Positions 56,381 to 64,000 of a stretch of 64,000 nt of DNA are shown here, one piece after another. A program made the translations under genes and the position numbers. The stretch is taken from NCBI GenBank assembly GCA_036874045.1, contig CM072340.1:9873001-9937000 (forward strand), written 5' to 3'. Position 1 is the first letter of the stretch, and the number at the start of each line of letters is the position of its first letter. Origin of the DNA: Cymodocea nodosa. Lineage: Eukaryota; Streptophyta; Magnoliopsida; Alismatales; Cymodoceaceae. The notes below the pieces were generated by a model. It did no database searches. It was not told where the DNA came from and saw only the letters and a list, made by a program, of their open reading frames with translations.

Positions 56381-58227
56381 ATTGTCTTGTTTATTACATA
56401 AAATTTTGGTTTGTTACAAATTTAGAATTATATTTAATATATATATATATATCTATTTTAGAATTATTGTTTACTAGTAGTTAAGAATTTATGAAATTTT
56501 GATTTTTATTGAAGTCAATTTATTTAAGGAAAAATTTAGAAACAGTTACTTAAGGAAAATTGATTTAATTTAATATGAGTACCAACTGTATTTTTGTTAC
56601 TTATGTATATGCCATTATAGAGATTTGAACTGGAAAATACATTGAAAATATGTACCATTTATTAAAGAAAAGTTATTAACATACTGTTAGAAAAATTAAG
56701 TCTTGTAGTTGCCTCTTATTCAATTTCTTGTCTTGTTTTATTATTTGTCTGCAATTACTTGAGCAATTAAGTTTGTTGGGGGATCTTAAACCCTAGTCAC
56801 TTGAACCAACTGATTTGGGATGTGCTAATTGAAAACTCATTTTACAAGTAATTTAGATTCTATTTAAAAAAAAAGGGTTATTTGTTCTCACTTATCATTG
56901 AGTAACTAGTTATCTTTTCCCTAAGCAATGGATTGTGATCACGTAAAAAGATGATATTGTGGGAGCTAATATATAAAATATATATATAAAAAAAATAATA
57001 ATAATAAAAAGGGGGCAATGTACTCAAGCTTAGTTTCTTTTACAAGTGTTATAACAATTCTGTCATAATCTGTGCATATAATCTTTGATATTTTTCTTTG
57101 TTATTATTTATTCTTTACACATAATGTAATGCATTTATTTTCTTATGTTTGTGTACTCATTATTGAATTATTTTAAGTTACCTAAAGGTATATCTTTATG
57201 AATTTTCTTTTATAAACTAAATAAAATAAAAGTCAGAAAGTCTAAATTGTTAAATCTACTACTTATTTCTGTATTTAAATTTTTCTTTTAAAAGAAAAGA
57301 AGTAGAGAGACTCAAATCTATTAAGGCTTGGCAACCTAGTTTAAGTATGTCATTTGTACTTAAAAGACAAATCTATTAGGGCTTAGCAACCCACTTAAGT
57401 CAGCTATTTTGAATTTAAATGACAAATTTATTAGGGCTTGACAATCCAGTTTAAGTACGCCATAGTTTCTCTTGACTACATTTATGTAGGGGGAGCAAAC
57501 AATGACAAACAATGGTAAATTTAATCAAATACAAATATTCTAGAACTTATATTGATAAAAAGTTAAACTCATTCAGTTAGTTTAACATACGGTTATGTAT
57601 TTCACTTGAATTTAGCTATTTTATTTCATATATCGATAACTAACCATCCGAGTTTTTCGTATTGTTATGTTTTACTCTTCTACAAACTCGAATAGTTAGA
57701 TTTCTCTCTGAGTTTCTATTTTAAATTCTTATATTTTATCCTTTTAAGAAACTCAAATAGTTATGCTTAAGTCTTCGACTTTTTCACATATCCATCCGAG
57801 AAACTCAAACAGTTAACTTAATATTATTATATTTTTATGAAAGACTTAAAATATGACAATAACTATTCTAGTTTGTCGTATAGTTATGTGCTTTACTGCT
57901 CATAAAACTCAAATAGTTATCATAAGTCTTCAAGTTTTCTCATTTTTACTTAGTTAGTAGTTATTTTCTTTACATGAACAGTTACACTAAGTCTTCTACT
58001 TTTATAGGTGGTAAAACTCGTACAGTTATTGTAAGCATTCGAGTTATTTATCAGTAACGGATCTTATATTTATGATTTCAATGATTGAATCCGTTTATCC
58101 ATTTATAAACTTGAAGAGTAATAAATGTTTTACTGACAACCTTTCGTGTTTCTACCTTGGTAAAACCCTAGTTTCACAATTTTTCCTTCCACTAAGTTCT
58201 ATAGTGAACAACGAAGATTAATCGACA
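56381..58227 (+). promoter_or_regulatory. Copia-B non-coding block and aORF upstream region
   Basis: No gene. 56750-56870 has ACTTGAGCAATTAAG and GATTTGGGATGTGCTAATTG, a distant match to the block shared by copia A and gypsy G. A triplicated unit is at 57318-57466 and a purine tract AGGGGGAG at 57488-57495. 57620-58110 is dense in AACTCGAATAGTTA/ACTCAAATAGTTAT motifs. The aORF ATG is at 58228. No clear TATA box found. Confidence 0.55.
57318..57466 (+). repeat. Triplicated unit in copia B
   Basis: Three copies of about 50-58 bases: AAATCTATTAGGGCTTAGCAACCCA..TTAAGT..GCCAT, separated by 'TTTAAATGACA'-type links. Confidence 0.8.
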
Positions 58228-60791
58228 ATGTTAGGACGTAGAAGAGGACATGGTAGAATGACAAAAGTGCAAAAAAGAGAGATGGAACTTCAGAAGATAG
58301 AAAGTGAGATCAATGACATTTACTCATGGTATACTTTTTCTAATGAAGTACTACATGAAATTAGAAAAGTTGTACATGACGAGAAAAATTTCTATTGGAA
58401 ATTTATTAGAAACTATGTTGAGACATAGTTTAGACTAAAATAGACCCAACTTTTTACGTTACAAATGTGGAAAAGAACATTACAACCTAATCCTAAGGTT
58501 GTTATAAGTTCTAGACAAGTACTTCAAAAATTGATACAGTCTATTACTTATTATGGAAAGAAATGGGGACTAATGATAAAAAATGCCAACAAGGAATTAG
58601 AAACTTTGTATTCCCAACATTATTTTTCCCCGGCTATTTTAGACGAAATTTAAAAGTTTATTGATAAACAGAAAACTACCATTTGTACAATGAGCCTTCA
58701 AAGTGAAGGACAAAAAGTTTATCAACTAAAAATGGTAGAGGTTGAGAGCTTAAAACTCTATATTCCATTATTGCAACTTAGGCATCATGGTGAAGGACCA
58801 TCGAGACCATAGGTGCCTCTAATAGGAGAAATTAAGAAAACATTAGATCCTCCTGAACAACTTGAAATACTATAGACATATAGTCGGAAAAAGAAGAAGA
58901 CATTCGAATATTTTGGACTAATTACAAGTATACAAGGCATATTGCAGCAAAGAGAAAAATCATTGAAAAATGGAAAACTATGTTTCATTGCACAAGCTGG
59001 ACAAGATTTTATTTCAGGAATTCCAACAGATGTGATAAATATCGAATTACAAGCATGCACTTTAAGGTATTGTGTCACATTAGTGCATAATGTTTCTTTT
59101 AATATAATGGACAATTTTTCACATCATGTTGCAAGCCAACATTCTTTTCCTATGGAAAGAGAACATGTAGGAAATTTTGATGATATATGTACAAATGATA
59201 TCAATTTTGATGATATTTTTGATGACATAGACATTAAGTCTATGAATTTTGAATATATTTCATCTGAAGAGGAATGTACAGATATTTTTCCTCTTACCGT
59301 ATCTCGGATAGAGATTTTTGATTTTTGGTATAGTTGCTTATACTACATTTTATACATGTGGTTATGTCTATTACAATATACAATATATTTGTTCATAAAT
59401 GTATATAATCTGCAAACTACATAGTTACAAATAGAATATGGCATTACTAATGTCTCCATTATAGCAATTTCAGAATTATAGAATGACTCTATTACACAGA
59501 CAGAGATAGAATATTCTTTCATATAGAGACAGTTGTTACATAGACCAATTATAGAAATAAATGTTGTTGATAGATAGAATAATACATTAACTATTGATAA
59601 TGATATAGAAATGTTAGTTGCTGATATGTTTGAAGAATATCAAATAGAAACAGCTTAGCAGATTATTGATACAAACATACTAGATACTTCTGACATTTTT
59701 ACAAGTTTTGATAGAAACTCCTCTAGTTTTGATAGATCTGAACATGAAGATGCTGTTAATAATATTGAAACAAGTCCTAGGTTAGAAAATCATGACAGGA
59801 AAATACCTATTCCTGAATAGAATTTAGACGACAATACATTATTATGGTTTAAAAATAGCTCATGTTATGAAAAATTTCAAACATATAAAACTTTTACAAT
59901 ATTATATTGAAGACCAATTAAGTTTGAAGGGATGGCACATATACGAGAAATGTTTGAATTTTAAGGCTTGTTGACTCTACTTCCACAACAGTCATGCCAT
60001 CTTGTTATACCAGAACTTGTAAGTTGTTTCTACCCAAACTTAACAATGGAAGAAGATATTCTTGTTTCAAATATATAAGAATTTGATATATATTTAACTC
60101 TAGAATTACTTTATCAAGTACTTGGTCTGAAAATGAAGGAGTTAAATTATCAGAAAGAAAATAGGTTTATCAATTGGGATGAGACATTAAAAATTTAGCC
60201 AAAGATCTGATTGCCAATAATCAAATGAGATTACTAAATGATTTAAATGGCCAAGCACGTTTTATTACAAAAATACTGCATGCTTCACTATTTCAAAGGT
60301 TTGGTCATGGTGTAGAGGTTGACAAATGTTGTCTTTATGCTACATATGCATTGATTAACCATATATAGGTGAACTGGTATGATATTTTTGTTTATCATAT
60401 TTTAAACTTGCAAAGTAAATTATTTTATGGTGATACACTTTTAAGAATTGTGGCAAGTCACATAGATATTATACATTGGCCATAGAAAAGATTAAAGTCA
60501 AGATCTTTCTCTACAAAAGAACTACAAAAATACCAAGAAGCAAATACACTTGTAATTCGACAACAACAACAATAGGATCAGCAAACTCAGTCACAGCAGC
60601 AACAGTAATAGTCAACACAGTTTTTAGAACAACAGCAACATACAATACATGAACAACATACAGGTATACATACAGATACAAATATACATACAGATACACA
60701 TACAGATTTACATACAAACATAAATATAGAATTCTTACAGCAACCATCACAAGTTTCACATTCAGATTTAGATCAAGCAATATTGATTAGA
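58228..60791 (+). pseudogene. Copia-B aORF
   Basis: About 855 codons. Frame 1 to about 60200, then frame 3. Starts MLGRRRGHGRMTK, then KREMELQKIESEINDIYSWY, which resembles REKELQKVESELLKFRRDL of the gypsy aORF. The second copy of a YSQHYFSPAILDEI motif (58605) matches YFFSEEILDEV of copia A. Acidic middle (about 59160-59270). The transposon-protein domain at about 59911-60470: RPIKFEGMAHIREMFEF, VSCFYPNLTM, KILHASLFQRFGHG and KLFYGDTLLRIVAS. Gln-rich tail with a TACATACAGA repeat (60655-60720). Many stops. Its role is unknown. Confidence 0.82.
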
Positions 60792-61187
60792 TCAACAGAG
60801 TAAGTATAGAAATTACAAGGCAAATTTCAAATACTCTACTAAATATTTTTTGAAGACAAAGCAACTTGTGATTATACAAATTATGTATTGCATGATTTAT
60901 TCATTGTAATTTGTTACCGAAAAATACTAATGTAAAGAAATTGCATTATGTAAATTGTTTACTACATTTAATGATCATACACTTATTTTTGACAATTCTT
61001 GTTTAAAATAGTTTTATTTAAATAGTTTATTCTTATCCACAAAGTTATGCATGTTTAAAAAAAAATTCTTTTTGAACGATATGTACTTAGCAAATTTTTC
61101 TTCCTTACATTTTATTTATTTTTTTTATATAATACCAAAAAGGGGGAGAAGATAGATTATTTGACTTATTAGGTTTTGACATCATCG
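60792..61187 (+). other. Copia-B non-coding 3' region
   Basis: No gene. Ends with a first AAAAAGGGGGAGAAG tract (61136-61150) about 40 bases before the main polypurine tract. The doubled tract is the same arrangement as in copia A, where the spacing is larger. Confidence 0.7.
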
Positions 61188-61200
61188 AAAAGGGGGAGAT
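61188..61200 (+). other. Polypurine tract of copia B
   Basis: AAAAGGGGGAGAT directly before TGTTAGGAATT. Confidence 0.85.
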
Positions 61201-62457
61201 TGTTAGGAATTTTGTTTTGATGATGAATGCTTTATTAACATTTTTAAATAAGTCTAAATAATATTTTTCTAAGTATAATAGTCACGTAATTAAATGTTGA
61301 CAAGTTATCGGAAAGATTCATTTAAAATTTTGGATAGTTAAAGTTTTTGGATAGTTAAAGTTTTAGGATAGTTAAACTTTCGGATAGTAAACATTTTGAT
61401 TTAATCGAAGAGTTATGTTAAAAACTCGTATAGTTAAGTTATCTACATGTGTGTTTTTAATATGTTAAGTTGTCACCTGTTTTCCATGTGTATTCAGTAA
61501 TGAAAATCGAAGAGTTAGATAACTGTTCGAGTTTTATAAAATGAGTAACGAACAGATAAGTTTTCTTTATTCAATCACGTGTTTTGTAGGTGCAAAAACT
61601 TAAAGAGTTATAGATAAGTGTTCCAGTTTTTACAGGACTTAAAGGATAAGTGTTCGACTAAAGTGGTGATTTAGAAGATATTCTACAAATCTCTAGGAAG
61701 ATAAAGTTTCAGTGAATCTACGAGTGGAAATCGTGGAAATTTCAAAATGATAGTGGAGAAAGTGAAAATTTCAAAATGATAGTGGAGAAAGTGGAAATTT
61801 CAAAATGATAGTGGATATAGTGGAAATTCAAAAAGATAGTGGAAATCGTGGATAATTTGAATTCAAAATTAGTACGTGGATTATGGATTAAGTGGATGAA
61901 CATCCTGAACATGATGTTAGAGTTCGACTACTAAAAATAGAGGATACGAGCTGCATTATGATCATCCAAATTACAATCCCTAATCAAGATCAAGTCTAAA
62001 TATTTAATCCCAAATCTCAAATATCTAATCTGAATATTCAATTGCATATCAAATCTAGAAAAATTCTCCAACATCAAAAGAAGTTCGGAATTCCAAGCAA
62101 TTTCATAAAAGGAGCTGTAAACGCAAGAAGTTTGGAAATTCGACAACTAGAGAAGAGATACAGAAGCTGAGCAAAAAAAAAGAAAAGGAACTACATGCAT
62201 AAAGATCAAGTTTCATACAATTCGAAATTAGCTTTGAATAAGGACTTCATTTTCTATTTGAATTGCATATCGGACATTACTGTATCAAAATCAACAAGAA
62301 AGGAATTAAGCTAAAAAGATATTGTAAATTCTTTCTTTAAAGTTTATAAATAATAGAATTTTATTTACGAGTGTTTTGTGCTCTTTTTTATTTGTTAGTA
62401 ATTTTAATTACTAAAGACACAATTCACCCCCCTCTTGTGATACAACGATCCTATAGA
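61201..62457 (+). repeat. Copia-B 3' LTR
   Basis: 1257 bp, TGTTAGGAATT to CGATCCTATA. Repeats of TTTCGGATAGTTAAA (61320-61390), a CACGTG box (61577) and short direct repeats of GATAGTGGAGAAAGTGG (61748-61850). Matches 28973-30180 and 31897-32355. Confidence 0.88.
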
Positions 62458-62548
62458 GTCGGTGCTTAGAGAAAATGGCTTCCCTTCCTGCAATGTGATC
62501 ACTCCTCACAGTGGTTGTCAATCAACGTGTTTGGCTCAGAATCAACTC
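62458..62548 (-). repeat. Gypsy-G LTR scrap (G4)
   Basis: 91 bases matching 18533-18630 (GAGTCGGTGCTT, GAAAATGGCTTCCCTTCC, ATCACTCCTCACAGTGG). It lies between the copia-B LTR and the A4 LTR. Confidence 0.8.
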
Positions 62549-64000
62549 TGTTGAGTATTTTTGTTTTGATGATGTGTGCTAAATGAAAATAATCATATTT
62601 CCTCAATTACTATTGCTTGTGAAAAGAAATTAAAATCATCAATTAATACAGAAAAAGCTTACTGATATAAATACTTGTCTGTATTGGTTTTGAAGTTAAT
62701 ATCTAGTCGTTTCGTTGCATTAATTTCTCATTTAGCTAAACGTTAAGTTAACGTGTGTTTTTATTGAAAAGCATGATATGTTTTAATGTTATATCTTCTG
62801 TATCATGAACAGTGTACGTTTAGACAACTTGTTAAGTTAGAGTTTTGTTTGTATAGAAGTCACATGAGAACTCGTTAAGTTAGAGGCTTAAAGGTTAAAA
62901 TAGGTCACGTGATAACTCGTTAAGTTAGTGAGTAAAAGAAGAGACGAACTCGTTAAGTTAGTGTTATACACATGGTGAAATTATAAGTTACGAATGTTGT
63001 ATTGTATCACGTGAGGTACACATGTGTAACTCGTTAAGTTAACATAACTAAACGCATTGAGTTGCTATATTGAACACTAAGGCAATGCGTTAGGTTAGTG
63101 TTATAAACTTAAGTTGTTATTTTTGCACGTGGTAAAATTCTTATTATAAAAACATTTGTTTATTACTGGTTCGTTGAGTTATCGTAACACAACGAAAATG
63201 GTTCGTTGAGTTATCATAATACCACGGACTTAGTTCGTTGAGTTAGCTACAGTACTTGTCACGTGAAGTGGCACATGAGGAACTCGTTAAGTTAGAAACG
63301 TTAAGTTATATATATACTTGTGTTACTCATTTAGTTAACATTAAAGTAACGACTTCTTATTACACTGATGAAAAACTTTTGGACGAGAAAGTTTATTTTG
63401 CAGGAAATTTTTCAGAGATCTAAGACTGATGATTAAAGAAAATTCGAAATATAAACGTGGGTTAGAACGTGTGTGTTTCGATGAAGGAAAAAGAAAAGAC
63501 GTGGAGAAGTGGAAAACTAGTAGTGGTTAAACGTGAAGGACATGCATGAAATGAAGATACAGTATAAAAGGCATAGAATTCTCATTGATCAATTTATCCT
63601 TGCACACAAAACGAAAAATCTTTTCAAGGATCAAACCATCCCTGCACACCAAAAGAAAAATCTTTTTCAGGGATCAAAAACACCTTCTTGGGGAAAATCT
63701 CTCAAGTGGAAGAAAGTTAAGTGAAGCATAAAAAGGTAAGATTTTCGTCACTGAAGATTTGAAGTATCAGAAGAAAGCAAATTCGGTGAAGCATGAAAAG
63801 ACAAGATATTCGTCACTGAAGAATTGCTGAAGAAGAAAAAGAAGAAAAAGAAAGATCTCAAACAGGGATAAAAGTTTTAAATTCCGCAAATTAGTTTTCT
63901 CTATTTGTAGTTATGAAATTGTTTAGATGATACATGGTATCGAAATATAATTGCATCTACAATTTCTGAGGAGAATTGAATTGTATATTGTAATTGAAAC
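62549..64000 (+). repeat. Copia-A LTR A4, runs off window end
   Basis: Starts TGTTGAGTATT at 62549. CACGTG boxes at 62906, 63008, 63126 and 63260. TATA box TATAAAAGG at 63563. It resembles the short A1 form (double GGTTCGTTGAGTTATC near 63170-63230). Whether it is a 5' LTR of a further element cannot be seen. Confidence 0.9.

Larger units (their letters stand above)
55254..62457 (+). mobile_element. Copia-B element, 3' half
   Basis: RT part, RNase H, about 1.85 kb non-coding, aORF, polypurine tract, 3' LTR. It has the same plan as copia A. The left end is truncated inside RT against gypsy LTR G3. On the right the LTR is followed by a gypsy LTR scrap (G4). Confidence 0.85.

Noticed and set aside
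59314..59424. Hydrophobic stretch in the copia-B aORF, like an envelope membrane segment
   Set aside because: It lies between stops in a decayed part, has no counterpart in the copia-A or gypsy aORFs, and may be an out-of-frame reading. Not enough to call an env protein.
60511..60780. Minus-strand frame of Leu/Val/Tyr repeats
   Set aside because: Antisense of the Gln-rich and TACATACAGA repeat part of the copia-B aORF.

Overview
This window looks like nested retrotransposon DNA from a flowering plant. The evidence is strong A+T richness, no recognisable single-copy host gene, and several families of long LTR retrotransposons. One family has Ty1/copia order (protease, integrase, RT, RNase H) with an extra 3' ORF, as in the SIRE/Maximus lineage. 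Another has an Athila-like Ty3/gypsy pol with a primer-binding site resembling the complement of tRNA-Asp. A third element has the classic copia primer site TGGTATCAGAGCC. I cannot name the species. Nearly every coding stretch is broken by stop codons, so these are relics, although several are young enough to read through almost without frameshifts.

Layout. Copia family A has four copies: A1 (1-6489, minus; LTR, extra ORF, LTR, no pol), A2 (6490-17176, plus; most of the polyprotein, extra ORF, 3' LTR), A3 (32356-33497 and 48090-53376, plus; split by a gypsy element) and A4 (LTR from 62549 to the window end). Gypsy family G has G1 (17177-31841, minus), G2 (33498-48089, plus; nearly complete), G3 (LTR 53377-55233) and G4 (short LTR piece 62458-62548). 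Copia family B has one 3' half (about 55254-62457), a minus LTR fragment (31897-32355) and a small chimeric insertion in G1 (28973-30463). A fourth LTR family, D, is a solo LTR (23925-25725) with a perfect 5-bp target duplication inside the G1 gag.

The most unusual object is family G. Both copies have the order pol, additional ORF (aORF), gag core, F-box protein gene, non-coding block, polypurine tract, LTR. The F-box gene (21432-22568 minus, 43283-44422 plus) therefore rides inside a retrotransposon, and the gag core lies downstream of integrase instead of at the 5' end. The aORF carries a domain that I recognise as the 'putative plant transposon protein' type. The same domain is in the 3' ORF of copia A and copia B, although copia and gypsy elements are otherwise unrelated.

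Two further sharings cross the copia/gypsy divide: about 1 kb of non-coding DNA (11310-12290 in A2; 45000-46055 in G2) and about 107 bp of LTR (46521-46627 in G2; 52070-52174 in A3). LTRs of all families, and the DNA upstream of the internal genes, are packed with the same short motif family (roughly TCGnnRAGTTA and its inverse), usually with CACGTG. My inference is that these families have exchanged modules by recombination and may be controlled by the same host factors, with internal genes expressed from their own promoters.
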